From: Virgibacillus salexigens
Lineage (GTDB): Bacteria; Bacillota; Bacilli; Bacillales; Amphibacillaceae
Direction: 5' to 3'
Assembly (NCBI RefSeq): GCF_014905415.1
Contig: NZ_BNEO01000001.1
Span: forward strand, 992,001-1,056,000
Length of the DNA: 64,000 nt
Positions within the stretch are counted from its first letter, which is position 1. Each line of letters begins with the position of its first letter. The notes under the pieces are model-generated. The model was not told the DNA's origin and made no database searches. It saw nothing but the letters and a program-made list of their open reading frames with translations. Made by a program: the position numbers and the translations under genes. Shown one piece after another: positions 1-8,731 of the stretch.

Positions 1-1
1 T

Positions 2-478
2 TCTGTTTTTACTTCGTTAACCATTTTAAGTACCGGTATTCTACAAGGTATGAACTTAGCTAAACAAGCAGCCTTCATAATTGTTTGCGGTATATTAATG
101 AAAGCCCTATGCAATATTTACTTCATTCAATTATTTGGATTACGTGGTGCAGCTTTCTCTACGTTATTGGTATATATTGTTTTATTAATTATCAATACAT
201 GGTATATCTTTAAGCATTATCCATTTTCCATTAGACGTAAGCTAATAACAAAAATAATGATTGCTTCCATATCCATGGGGGCTGTTATTGGAGTACCAAC
301 CTTGTATGTATCTATAACAGATTGGTCACGGGTTCAAGCTCTTCTCTATTTGCTCGTAGCTATGTTCATTGGAGTTACTATCTATGTGTTACAACTATAC
401 CTATTTAATGTGGTGAATAAAACAGACATCGTAAAGAATATTCCTTATTTCTCCCAGAAAGGAAGAGCAGAAAAATGA
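2..478 (+). CDS. polysaccharide flippase, MurJ/SpoVB-like MATE family (C-terminal fragment)
   Basis: The reading frame is open from the left window edge to the stop at 476-478, so this is the 3' end of a longer gene; the ATG at position 50 is internal. The visible part has four or five hydrophobic helices separated by short basic loops. The phrase STGILQGMNL followed by GLRGAAFSTL is typical of the C-terminal half of MOP-superfamily polysaccharide exporters (SpoVB, YtgP, MurJ), which flip undecaprenyl-linked glycans across the membrane. Its stop overlaps the next gene's start (ATGA at 475-478), so it is translationally coupled to the DUF5693 gene and csaB, which suggests a secondary cell wall polysaccharide substrate. 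The exact subfamily cannot be set from the fragment. Confidence 0.75.
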   Translation, partial: SVFTSLTILSTGILQGMNLAKQAAFIIVCGILMKALCNIYFIQLFGLRGAAFSTLLVYIVLLIINTWYIFKHYPFSIRRKLITKIMIASISMGAVIGVPTLYVSITDWSRVQALLYLLVAMFIGVTIYVLQLYLFNVVNKTDIVKNIPYFSQKGRAEK

Positions 479-2337
479 ACAAGCAGAAATGGATTTGGAT
501 GACGTTAATCGTCTTACTTGCAGTTACAATACCCGGAATTATTGAGCGTTGGCAGACAGAGACAGAAAATAATACGTACGAAATCGCCGCTCCTTATCAA
601 GAGATTGATCAGCTAGCAACAGATCATGAAGAATTAAATACAGAGGACATTCTTTCTTCTTTAAAAAAGTCTGGCTTAAATACGGTTAGCATAAGTCCTC
701 TATCATTAAATTGGATGGAGAACCAAGACATCATTACTATCTATAACGAACAGGAGTTAAACGATGCGTTACGATTTAGTAATCAAGACGAAATGGTGGA
801 TACGGAAGCAAAAGGATATTACATCACTCAACCAAGGGATGCTTATTTTAATAAACTGATTTCCGAAAACCTACAGCCTTCTTCCGTTACAATTAGTGGT
901 CAGGATTTTTACTTTATTGAAAAAGAAATGGATATCCTATCTAGAAACATTGCTTACAATGAAGAGACGTTAGATCAAGTAAAACAGCTTGGACTTAACT
1001 ATATGTTCCGAGTAGAAAATACAAACCAGAAATGGAATCAAAAAAGTGTCGATCAGCTCATCAAGTTAAAGGAAACAGATACTACTAATTTATTATTTTA
1101 TGGTCAGGATGTCATTGGATATCCAAATATGGAAGAAGTAGAACAATGGACAAACCAATTAACCGATGTAGGCTACCATTTTTATTCCATTGAGTTCACT
1201 CAACAAAAAGGGTTACAAACAATAGCTCGTAATACTGACTACAATACGATCAGATTGCATAGTATGGACTTAAATAATAAAACACTACCGGAAAATATTG
1301 ATCAAGCTGTACGAGCTGTCAAAGAACGGAATATACGATCTATTTTCTTCCATATTCAAGCAGGTGATCCAACTGAAAGCTTAGAGAATGCGAATGCATT
1401 TGTTGAAGGTGTTCATCACAACTTAGAGAATAATTTCCAGCAAGGCTCTCCTAAGCCATTTACCGAAATAAACACACCAATCTGGACCCAAGTACTTCTC
1501 TTCCTTGCCGGCATTCTGTTTACAGGTTTAGCTGCAACGATCGTAAGGGATAGAAAATGGATGATTGCTGCTATCGTATTCATGACGCTTTTAGTAATAG
1601 GATATTATCTTACTGAAAGACTATTCCTCATACAGGGCTTTGCACTAATTCTTGCGATAGTAGCACCAATTTATGCTGTACTATCTACAATAAATACAGG
1701 AGATAAGCAGCTAGGCGGTATTACTTTGCATTATTTAAAGGCACTAGGGATAACCTTTGTCGGTATAATTATTGTCATTGGCCTACTAAACGGTAATGCT
1801 TTTATCACCGGATTTGAAGTGTTTAGAGGAGTAAAATTAGTTTATCTTATTCCTATTCTATTTGTCGGTGTATTTCTATTCTGGAGAGAAATCGTAATGC
1901 TATTAAAAGTCCCAGTGAAGTACTGGCATCTTGCAGTCATCTTTATCATTGGCGTAATAGGCATCTATTATATTACGAGAACAGGTAATAGTGCGACTGT
2001 AAGCGACATGGAACTGATGATACGAAGCACATTAGAGGAATGGCTATATGTTCGCCCTAGAACAAAAGAATTCCTCATTGGTCTTCCATTTTATTTATTA
2101 GCAATCTATGTGTTCAAAACGAATAAATTACTGGGAAAAGTCTTGGTGATTCCAGGGATCATTGGCTTTCTATCAATCATGAATACTTTTACCCACCTTC
2201 ATATCCCATTGCATATTTCCTTACTAAGAACAGGTTATAGCATTGTTATTGGCTATCTCTTAGGACTGTTGCTTATCTGGATTTATCGAAAATGTGTACC
2301 CTTTATTACAAAACGCATCCGAAGGGAGTGGGTATAA
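475..2337 (+). CDS. DUF5693 family multi-pass membrane protein
   Basis: This 620-residue protein has an N-terminal membrane anchor (about residues 6-22), an extracytoplasmic domain of about 310 residues rich in Asp, Glu, Asn and Gln, and then roughly eight membrane helices in the C-terminal half. I recognise it as DUF5693, a family often found next to csaB and a polysaccharide flippase in Firmicutes; its biochemical role is unknown. It overlaps the flippase gene by four bases and its stop (TAA, 2335-2337) shares one base with the csaB start, so the three genes form one tightly coupled unit. A role in assembling or exporting the CsaB-modified wall polysaccharide is inferred from this context only. 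Confidence 0.7.
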   Translation: MNKQKWIWMTLIVLLAVTIPGIIERWQTETENNTYEIAAPYQEIDQLATDHEELNTEDILSSLKKSGLNTVSISPLSLNWMENQDIITIYNEQELNDALRFSNQDEMVDTEAKGYYITQPRDAYFNKLISENLQPSSVTISGQDFYFIEKEMDILSRNIAYNEETLDQVKQLGLNYMFRVENTNQKWNQKSVDQLIKLKETDTTNLLFYGQDVIGYPNMEEVEQWTNQLTDVGYHFYSIEFTQQKGLQTIARNTDYNTIRLHSMDLNNKTLPENIDQAVRAVKERNIRSIFFHIQAGDPTESLENANAFVEGVHHNLENNFQQGSPKPFTEINTPIWTQVLLFLAGILFTGLAATIVRDRKWMIAAIVFMTLLVIGYYLTERLFLIQGFALILAIVAPIYAVLSTINTGDKQLGGITLHYLKALGITFVGIIIVIGLLNGNAFITGFEVFRGVKLVYLIPILFVGVFLFWREIVMLLKVPVKYWHLAVIFIIGVIGIYYITRTGNSATVSDMELMIRSTLEEWLYVRPRTKEFLIGLPFYLLAIYVFKTNKLLGKVLVIPGIIGFLSIMNTFTHLHIPLHISLLRTGYSIVIGYLLGLLLIWIYRKCVPFITKRIRREWV

Positions 2338-3440
2338 TGCATATTGTTGTTTCCGGTTATTATGGATTTGATAATGTTGGCGATGAGGCTATTTTGTTTT
2401 CCATTATAGAACAGCTTCGAATGGTTCAACCTACCATTAAAATTACCATATTATCTAATAACCCAGAACAAACGAAAAGAACCTATCAAGTAAATGCCGT
2501 AAACCGACGAAAGATTAATGAGATCATTCAAGCATTACGCGATTCAGATGGATTAATTAGTGGTGGTGGCAGTCTTTTACAAGATAAAACAGGGATGTTG
2601 ACCATCCCCTATTATACGGGCATCATCAAATTGGCCAAATGGCTGCAGAAACCTGTGTTTATTTATGCGCAAGGGATGGGACCAATTAATGGGGTTTTAA
2701 GTAAATGGTTAGTGAAATATGCGTTAAATCATGTGGAGCAAATCACGGTACGCGATCAAGCTTCACAGCACTTACTGAATCAAATTGGCATTAAACATAT
2801 GTCTACAATTGTTCCCGATCCTGTTTTAGGTTTAGATTCTAGCTCCTATGACCATCAATGGGAGACGGCTGATAAATTAACTCAAAAGTTCATTACTGTG
2901 AGTGTGAGGGATTGGCCAACGAATAAGCCATTCACTCAAAAGATAGCATCTACTTTAGATCAGCTCGTTCAAGATGGATATGCTGTGGTGTTCGTACCAA
3001 TGCATGGGGAAAAGGATCAACGTAAATCGCAAGAGACAGCTGAACGAATGACAGAGCATAGTTATATTTCGCCAGCGAACGCTTCCTTAGAAGCTAAAAT
3101 TGCGCTTATCGGTGAATCCAATTTACTCATTGGCATGCGTCTGCATTCACTCATATTTTCAGCAATTAATTATACGCCATTTGTAGCAATTTCGTACGAC
3201 CCAAAAATTGATGCTTTTGCTGCGCTTTGTAATCAACCTGTAGTCGGACATGTAGAAGAAGACAATTGGGACGATAAACAGTTATATCAACAAGCAACCC
3301 ATGCACTCGACAATGAAGAGCTAAGAAGAATGAAATTGAGAGAGATTGTACGCATGTATCAACGCGATGCAAGAGCCACACCAGAACTTGCGCTAGATAC
3401 TTTCTTTGGGCGAGAAAAACGTCCATATAGTAATGTATAA
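2337..3440 (+). CDS. csaB: polysaccharide pyruvyl transferase CsaB
   Basis: This 367-residue protein begins MHIVVSGYYGFDNVGDEAIL, the glycine-rich N-terminus typical of CsaB/polysaccharide pyruvyl transferases, and has SGGGSLLQD near residue 80 and GMRLHSL near residue 265. CsaB adds pyruvate ketals to secondary cell wall polysaccharide, which then binds S-layer-homology (SLH) domains. I chose the ATG at 2337 rather than an in-frame codon at 2292, because the N-terminal family motif starts here and a GAAGGGAG ribosome site lies just upstream. It is the last gene of the flippase-DUF5693-csaB unit. Its presence predicts SLH-domain proteins elsewhere in the genome; none is in this window. Confidence 0.9.
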   Translation: MHIVVSGYYGFDNVGDEAILFSIIEQLRMVQPTIKITILSNNPEQTKRTYQVNAVNRRKINEIIQALRDSDGLISGGGSLLQDKTGMLTIPYYTGIIKLAKWLQKPVFIYAQGMGPINGVLSKWLVKYALNHVEQITVRDQASQHLLNQIGIKHMSTIVPDPVLGLDSSSYDHQWETADKLTQKFITVSVRDWPTNKPFTQKIASTLDQLVQDGYAVVFVPMHGEKDQRKSQETAERMTEHSYISPANASLEAKIALIGESNLLIGMRLHSLIFSAINYTPFVAISYDPKIDAFAALCNQPVVGHVEEDNWDDKQLYQQATHALDNEELRRMKLREIVRMYQRDARATPELALDTFFGREKRPYSNV

Positions 3441-3455
3441 ATGTTAAATGGAAAC

Positions 3456-3491
3456 ACCCAAGTAGATTAGCTGACACCAATCTGCTTGGGT
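3456..3491. repeat. inverted repeat downstream of csaB
   Basis: A 13-bp inverted repeat with one G-U-type mismatch (ACCCAAGTAGATT against AATCTGCTTGGGT) lies directly after csaB. No T-run follows on the plus strand, so it may act as an mRNA-stabilising hairpin rather than an intrinsic terminator. Confidence 0.45.
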
Positions 3492-3520
3492 AATGAAAGG
3501 GAAAAATTCGTATTCAAACT

Positions 3521-3565
3521 AAAAAATGCGAACAAAGCTAGGAAGCAGCCTTGTTCGCATTTTTT
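3521..3565. terminator. bidirectional intrinsic terminator between csaB and the GT-C gene
   Basis: A 15-bp perfect stem (AAAAAATGCGAACAA with TTGTTCGCATTTTTT) has A/T tails on both sides and lies between two convergent genes. It overlaps the last codons and stop of the minus-strand gene ending at 3538, so the coding sequence itself forms one arm. Confidence 0.85.
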
Positions 3566-4902
3566 AGTTTCGATCGTTGTAAGAGGTTTCTGATGTTCGT
3601 AATTAACGTTACGATAGCATAGCCATTTAATATACACATAACTGGTATAATAAAAAAGCCATATCTTGGAATAGTTAGGAATAGATTGGATAATCCAATA
3701 TACAGGATAAGAATAGAAGCAATTGCGATTGCTTCTTTTTTTCGAGAAATAAACGAAATAATCACCGTAATAAATGCTAGATTTACAATTAGATGATGGA
3801 TCATCTTGACGAAGTTCACATAACCATATGCCGTGTAGAAATAGATGGCATCTGGAAGTTTAAATAATTCGTATGTTTTTCCTACCGTAAACCAAGCTAA
3901 CCAGAGTCCAAAATTTGTTTCAAACCCTTCTTTTATTTTCATGAGTGCATATTCCTTACTATCCATGCCCAGTTCCTCTTGTTCTTTCCAATAATCCGAA
4001 AAGCTGTACATATCAAAAGGGTTACTCCCTGCAAACCAACTGTTGCCTGAATGTGTAGATAATAGAATAAACTCTTGAAACACAATAAAATTTCGAATTA
4101 CCCATGGAGCAATAACCACGGCAGCACCCACTGCCCAAAGAGCACTAATGACGATTGACGTTTTTATTTGATGACGATATTTTAGAAACAAAATAACAAA
4201 TGCAATTAGTACCAAAGGCGCAATTACTGGTCGGAGCATAACTCCATAACAAAATACAACTGCAAATAAGATATGAAAGATTTTCTTGTTTTTTTCTAAC
4301 GCTATTAAAAATAAATAGATCGCTAAACAAAAGAAAAAGATACCCGGTATTTCAGTTAACGCTGTCCGAAAATAATGGTAAGGTGTAAAGTAGACGGCAT
4401 AAAAAGCACTTGCAGCAACCCCCATCCATTGATTCTTAAACGTCTTCAAAGCAATGTTATAGATGAGTAAAATAGTAGCTAAACTTAATACCATATTAAA
4501 CACAGTTACGATGATCATTTGTTCGACACCTAAGGTATTCGCGATAAGAAAGAGTACCACTAATATCATGGGATAACCAGGTGTTACAAATGCATTGCTT
4601 TCCCCATTTGTGTTGTAACCATAGATGCCATCTTCAATGAATTGATTTGCCATTTCCGTATATAGATAAGCGTCCCGACTCCCATACTTCCATGTATGCT
4701 CTTTTAGCGCCGCTATCCTTTCACTTATCACGCCATCGTCTAATTGTTGTTGAATCTCTTCATCAGTTGGTTGAACAAAATTACTCCCTGGATGCTCGAT
4801 GAAAAAATAGATATAGATGAAAAAGGAAAGGAACAAAATGAGTCCAAGGATATATAATGGGGCCTTCTCATATAACTGTTGAAAAAAAGTAGATCGATTC
4901 AT
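3538..4902 (-). CDS. GT-C fold membrane glycosyltransferase (ArnT/PMT-like, GT39-type)
   Basis: This 454-residue protein has about ten to eleven hydrophobic helices. After the first helix comes a long extracytoplasmic loop containing D77-A-Y-L-Y, followed by TPGYP and a TALTEIPGIFFF helix; this arrangement is typical of GT-C enzymes that use polyprenyl-phosphate sugars outside the membrane. It is the last gene of the leftward operon that also encodes a GT2 sugar-lipid synthase and a small flippase, so it probably transfers the flipped sugar to a surface polymer such as teichoic acid or secondary wall polysaccharide. Donor and acceptor are not deducible. The start is supported by a GAGG site six bases before ATG. 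The gene lies three bases after the flippase gene. Confidence 0.75.
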   Translation of the reverse strand: MNRSTFFQQLYEKAPLYILGLILFLSFFIYIYFFIEHPGSNFVQPTDEEIQQQLDDGVISERIAALKEHTWKYGSRDAYLYTEMANQFIEDGIYGYNTNGESNAFVTPGYPMILVVLFLIANTLGVEQMIIVTVFNMVLSLATILLIYNIALKTFKNQWMGVAASAFYAVYFTPYHYFRTALTEIPGIFFFCLAIYLFLIALEKNKKIFHILFAVVFCYGVMLRPVIAPLVLIAFVILFLKYRHQIKTSIVISALWAVGAAVVIAPWVIRNFIVFQEFILLSTHSGNSWFAGSNPFDMYSFSDYWKEQEELGMDSKEYALMKIKEGFETNFGLWLAWFTVGKTYELFKLPDAIYFYTAYGYVNFVKMIHHLIVNLAFITVIISFISRKKEAIAIASILILYIGLSNLFLTIPRYGFFIIPVMCILNGYAIVTLITNIRNLLQRSKLKNANKAAS

Positions 4903-4905
4903 AGA

Positions 4906-5247
4906 TTACCTCGCTATTAAATATACTCCAAAAACAATAATTGCTGCACCAGCCCATTGAATTGGGGTAACCGTTTCTTTAAAAATAACGTATCCAATAA
5001 CAACACCTAATACATAAGCAAGACTTTGGAAGGGATAGGCAATGCTAAACGGCATTCTAGACAATATGTATAACCAAAGGCCTGTTGCTAATACATAGAT
5101 TAGGCCACCACCAATAATATATGGCGATTTTATCACTTCAACTATCGTTCCTAACCCCATGGTGCCAATTTGCTGCATGCCCACTTTCCATAACATTTGA
5201 CCACTAACTAAAAGCAAAATATTCACAACGAGCAAAAGATAATTCAT
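4906..5247 (-). CDS. small four-helix EamA/SMR-type transporter (ArnE/ArnF-like lipid-sugar flippase)
   Basis: This 113-residue protein consists of four predicted membrane helices with a mid-protein PFSIAYPFQSLAYV segment and a terminal KETVTPIQWAGAAIIVFGV segment, as in half-size DMT/SMR transporters. Members encoded between GT2 and GT-C glycosyltransferases resemble ArnE/ArnF, which flip undecaprenyl-phosphate-aminoarabinose. The start overlaps the DUF2304 stop (5244-5247, ATGA), indicating coupling. I infer that it flips the undecaprenyl-phosphate sugar made by the GT2 enzyme. A quaternary-ammonium efflux role is an alternative, but the context argues against it. Confidence 0.7.
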   Translation of the reverse strand: MNYLLLVVNILLLVSGQMLWKVGMQQIGTMGLGTIVEVIKSPYIIGGGLIYVLATGLWLYILSRMPFSIAYPFQSLAYVLGVVIGYVIFKETVTPIQWAGAAIIVFGVYLIAR

Positions 5248-5615
5248 ATATTTTCTTTCCTTTTTTCCTCAAATTCTGAGCTTGAATTACGCTGCTGTTC
5301 TTTTAGTAATGCAAACTCTTGAGTTAAATGAATAACTTTCTGATTTAATTTCGAGATGCGCCTCGTTAAATCAAAAATCATAATAATCGTACTCAGTAAA
5401 CCAAATAAGAATAATAAACTCGGTGCATAAACGATTCCTAACCAATCAGCGATTAGTTCCAACAATCCTCTTGAAAGACTCAGTATCCCCAAGATGACAC
5501 TTAAAAAAAGCCAAATTAATGCATCTTTTGTTTCGAGAATCCCTCTCCGAACAGATTCAATAACGATGACAAAGAACAAACAAACAATAAGAAAACTAAA
5601 TAAATTGATATTCAT
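5244..5615 (-). CDS. DUF2304 domain membrane protein
   Basis: This 123-residue protein has three or four hydrophobic segments and then a charged C-terminal coiled-coil-like tail (after about residue 85). It fits DUF2304, small proteins repeatedly encoded beside dolichyl-phosphate-mannose-synthase-like GT2 enzymes; their function is unknown, possibly as an accessory or membrane anchor for the GT2. An in-frame upstream codon exists at 5636, but the ATG at 5615 has a good AAGGAG site and begins after the GT2 stop at 5623, so I chose 5615. Confidence 0.7.
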   Translation of the reverse strand: MNINLFSFLIVCLFFVIVIESVRRGILETKDALIWLFLSVILGILSLSRGLLELIADWLGIVYAPSLLFLFGLLSTIIMIFDLTRRISKLNQKVIHLTQEFALLKEQQRNSSSEFEEKRKENI

Positions 5616-5622
5616 TGTTGCC

Positions 5623-6342
5623 TTACTCCTTAACAATAGACTGCATTAGGATGGAAAGTGTAACTTTTCCAAAGTAATATATGCTCTTCATAGGCGTTAT
5701 CGATGATTCGCCACCAAGACGGGCATGCATATTGGCAGTGACTTCTTTAATTCTCATGTTTTTGCGATTCAAATGCATAAGTACTTCCGGCTCAGGATAA
5801 TCTTTGGGATAATGATGAGCAAATAAAGTAATTACTTTACGATTAATGGCACGGTATCCAGAAGTAGGATCAGTAAAACGCTTTTTAGTTAGAAGCTTTA
5901 AAACAATATAAAAATAATAAATGCCAATTCTCCTTGTTTTACTCCCCTTATAATCCGTTTTCTTCAAGAACCTAGAGCCGATAACCATATCTTCTTCCTC
6001 CTTTATAATCGGCTCGATTAATTCTAATAAATCATGCACATTATGCTGGCCATCTGCATCAAATTGAACTGCAATTTCAAAGCCATGGTTATATGCATAT
6101 TTATAACCTGTTTGCACTGCTCCGCCTATTCCTAGATTTTGGGGTAAATGTAATGACACAATGTCAAATGTATCAATTATTTCTTTTGTTCGGTCCGTGG
6201 ATCCGTCATTCACCACGCATATCTCTAATCTATCGATCTGATTGCTTAACTCTATTAAACTTGTTAATGTGGTAGCAATACTAGCTTCTTCATTATAGGC
6301 AGGTACAATAATAATCGTCTTAGGAATAGTTTTGATATTCAT
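5623..6342 (-). CDS. GT2 family glycosyltransferase (polyprenyl-phosphate sugar synthase type)
   Basis: This 239-residue protein starts with IIVPAYNEE, followed by VVNDGSTD (residues 43-50) and a QFDADGQH motif (DxD at D95/D97), which are nucleotide-sugar and metal-binding hallmarks of the GT2 family. The DPM-type length without long C-terminal membrane helices suggests it loads a sugar from a nucleotide donor onto undecaprenyl phosphate. Its 5' end overlaps the acyltransferase gene by 23 bases and DUF2304 follows 7 bases after its stop. With the flippase and the GT-C enzyme downstream it completes a three-part glycosylation route. The sugar is unknown. Confidence 0.8.
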   Translation of the reverse strand: MNIKTIPKTIIIVPAYNEEASIATTLTSLIELSNQIDRLEICVVNDGSTDRTKEIIDTFDIVSLHLPQNLGIGGAVQTGYKYAYNHGFEIAVQFDADGQHNVHDLLELIEPIIKEEEDMVIGSRFLKKTDYKGSKTRRIGIYYFYIVLKLLTKKRFTDPTSGYRAINRKVITLFAHHYPKDYPEPEVLMHLNRKNMRIKEVTANMHARLGGESSITPMKSIYYFGKVTLSILMQSIVKE

Positions 6343-7522
6343 GGATATTACTTCCCTTCTGCTTTGGAATTTTAAATAATTTTTGCAGATTCATTTTTCC
6401 AAATAGCACCCAATAAAAAGGAATAAATCGATACGTTACACGTACAGCCAACCAGCTGAGTAAACCTACAAGAATAAATGTGATCACTTGCCATCCGTGA
6501 TAGATGATTGGCGATCCAGAGTTAACTAACTGTCTGAATACCATTAGGAACAAGGGATGGATGAGATAAATTCCAAAGGATGTTGCCCCTATTTCCATAA
6601 ACACCATTTTGGTTCTTAATTGAAATGTTTGGTTTGCAAGATGAGCTAAATAGAACAAGAATACACCCGCAAATAAAGCATGCGTTGCCCATGTAAACTC
6701 CCCAATATAACTAGATACAAAACCAGGTAAGTAATTACCAATCGTTGTGAAAACACCAATCCTTGATAAATACATATAACCGGTATATAAAAATACCATT
6801 ATGCCATAACCAAGGGTCAGTGGAATGATGATTCTCTCTTTAAAAAGTGGTTGCTTCCACTTAGCCTTTAAATCGTTATAATAGATTCCCAGAAATGCTC
6901 CCATAAAATAAAAAGATAAATAGGATAATGAAATCGACCCCTTCCAAGGAATATGGAAATAGTTGTTATTTAGAATAACCCATCCCCATTGCAATAGGAG
7001 GCCAATCCAAATGGCGTGTTTTCTTAAAAACGTTAATTTCTTAAAGGCAATCAAAAACAAAGGAAATAGTAGGTAGAATTGCACACTAATAAAGACGAAA
7101 TATAAATGAGTATGTGCTTTCCCTAATGCCAATAAGGTTATAAAGCGGTTAATGGCAAAGGAAATACTGGGATAATCATAATAGACAACCATTTTTATAA
7201 CAAAATAGAGTAAAGAAAATACAAAATAGGGAATTAAAATAAACTTTAGCCGCTTGCCATAAAATCGTTTCATTAATCCCCAGTTTGTTTCTCTAGGATA
7301 GTAATTATAAAATAATACAAAACTGCTTAGCATAATAAATGTTGGCGTACCTAGTTTTCCAGCTATATTCAAGAAATTATAAATCGGAAAAAGTACTGAA
7401 TCTGGTTCAACATTTGTCACACCGCTCGATGAACCGTGAACCGCCAGTACTGCCAAAATCGCAAAAGCTCGTGCTAGCTGTATTTCATCCAGTGTATTCT
7501 TTCGCAATTGATTCACTCTCAT
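6320..7522 (-). CDS. acyltransferase 3 family membrane protein (OafA/OatA-like)
   Basis: This protein of about 400 residues with ten or so membrane helices has the N-terminal R18-x10-H29 pattern (LARAFAILAVLAVH) of acyltransferase-3 enzymes, which O-acetylate extracellular polysaccharides or peptidoglycan. It is encoded between the tagO-like gene and the GT2 gene, so it probably acylates the same glycopolymer. The start is uncertain: two ATGs six bases apart lie at 7528 and 7522, and the weak AGG at the right distance favours 7522. No C-terminal SGNH domain is present. Confidence 0.75.
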   Translation of the reverse strand: MRVNQLRKNTLDEIQLARAFAILAVLAVHGSSSGVTNVEPDSVLFPIYNFLNIAGKLGTPTFIMLSSFVLFYNYYPRETNWGLMKRFYGKRLKFILIPYFVFSLLYFVIKMVVYYDYPSISFAINRFITLLALGKAHTHLYFVFISVQFYLLFPLFLIAFKKLTFLRKHAIWIGLLLQWGWVILNNNYFHIPWKGSISLSYLSFYFMGAFLGIYYNDLKAKWKQPLFKERIIIPLTLGYGIMVFLYTGYMYLSRIGVFTTIGNYLPGFVSSYIGEFTWATHALFAGVFLFYLAHLANQTFQLRTKMVFMEIGATSFGIYLIHPLFLMVFRQLVNSGSPIIYHGWQVITFILVGLLSWLAVRVTYRFIPFYWVLFGKMNLQKLFKIPKQKGSNIHEYQNYS

Positions 7523-7578
7523 CACCATTACCTATATCATATTTCCGAAGTAACTTGTACTGCCAACCATTGCTTAGC

Positions 7579-8631
7579 TTACTTCGATTTTTCTTTACTT
7601 GTTTCTATCCAATTCAATATTGGTCGATATCTTTCACTCACAAGACCAGTTACTTCCACAATTAATTCAACCATTATCAAGACGGTCATCAAAATAATCG
7701 TCGTTCCCCACATTGCTGAACGAGTTAATATGACAGCTGCTAAGCTAAACAACCCACTTAAAGCATAAATCATGATTACCGTCTGACTATGACTGTAGCC
7801 CATACGGATAATACAATGATGCAAATGGAATTTATCAGGAGCAGCTAATGGTTTCTTATGTACAATTCTGCGGATGATCGCAAATAATGTATCTAAAATC
7901 GGGATAGCCAAAATAATAATTGGAACCATTAGAGAAAAAAGCGCCACATTTTTGAATAAGCCCATTACTGCAATCACGCTTATCATATAACCAAGAAACA
8001 GAGATCCAGTATCTCCCATAAATATCTTGGCAGGATGGAAATTATAAACCAAAAATCCAATCGTACTTCCTAATAGCATGAAAGAGAGCAATGCAATTGG
8101 ATAATTCCCCATTGAAATAGCCAGTACAGAAATGGTTAATAACGCAATCGAAGATACTCCTGCCGCTAGCCCGTCCAATCCATCAATAAGGTTGATCGCG
8201 TTTGTAATGGCTACAATCCAAATAATTGTTAATGGTATCGCGGCAATACCAAATTCAATTCGGTCACCAAATGGCACCGTTATAAATTCAATTGTGTACC
8301 CGCCAAACACAGGCACCATTGCTGCGATTAGTTGCCCACCAAACTTCACCTTAGCAGATAGTTGCATTACATCATCCAAAATGCCGACAAACATAATAAT
8401 CGTTGCCCCAATTAAAATTGGCCAATAGTTGTACGTCTGTGGAAGAAAAATGAGAAATCCTAGTAAAAAGCTGCTATAAATAGCAAGACCACCTAACCGT
8501 GGCATCATTTTTTGATGTACTTTTCGATGATTTGGTTTATCAACTGCACCAATTACAATTGCCAGTTTTTTTACAAATGGAGTTAAAATAATTGCTGCAA
8601 TTAAACATATAATAATACCACTATAGCTCAC
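7579..8631 (-). CDS. tagO: undecaprenyl-phosphate N-acetylglucosamine-1-phosphate transferase, TagO/WecA family (copy 1)
   Basis: This 350-residue protein of about ten or eleven helices belongs to the MraY/WecA superfamily. It shows KPNHRKVHQKMMPRLGG near residue 33, GILDDVMQL, NAINLIDGLDG, FMGDTGSLFLGY and the complete HLHH motif (PDKFHLHHC), which are the active-site signatures of TagO/WecA enzymes that start wall teichoic acid or other glycopolymers by forming undecaprenyl-PP-GlcNAc. The GTG start has AGGAGG nine bases upstream. It heads the leftward operon of acyltransferase and glycosylation genes. A second paralogue lies at 20857-21933. I call this copy tagO because it retains every motif, but either copy could serve teichoic acid synthesis. 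Confidence 0.85.
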   Translation of the reverse strand: MSYSGIIICLIAAIILTPFVKKLAIVIGAVDKPNHRKVHQKMMPRLGGLAIYSSFLLGFLIFLPQTYNYWPILIGATIIMFVGILDDVMQLSAKVKFGGQLIAAMVPVFGGYTIEFITVPFGDRIEFGIAAIPLTIIWIVAITNAINLIDGLDGLAAGVSSIALLTISVLAISMGNYPIALLSFMLLGSTIGFLVYNFHPAKIFMGDTGSLFLGYMISVIAVMGLFKNVALFSLMVPIIILAIPILDTLFAIIRRIVHKKPLAAPDKFHLHHCIIRMGYSHSQTVIMIYALSGLFSLAAVILTRSAMWGTTIILMTVLIMVELIVEVTGLVSERYRPILNWIETSKEKSK

Positions 8632-8670
8632 AGGGAGAATCCTCCTATTATTTTTAATGACTTCACAAAA

Positions 8671-8692
8671 ATAAAAATGCTCATAAGAGCAT
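8671..8692 (-). terminator. intrinsic terminator downstream of gdpD
   Basis: On the minus strand a short stem ATGCTC / GAGCAT is followed by TTTTATTTTT, about 40 bases after the gdpD stop. It separates gdpD from the tagO-like operon. Confidence 0.6.
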
Positions 8693-8731
8693 AACTATTT
8701 TATCCTACTTCTGTGCTAGACATGTATGAAA

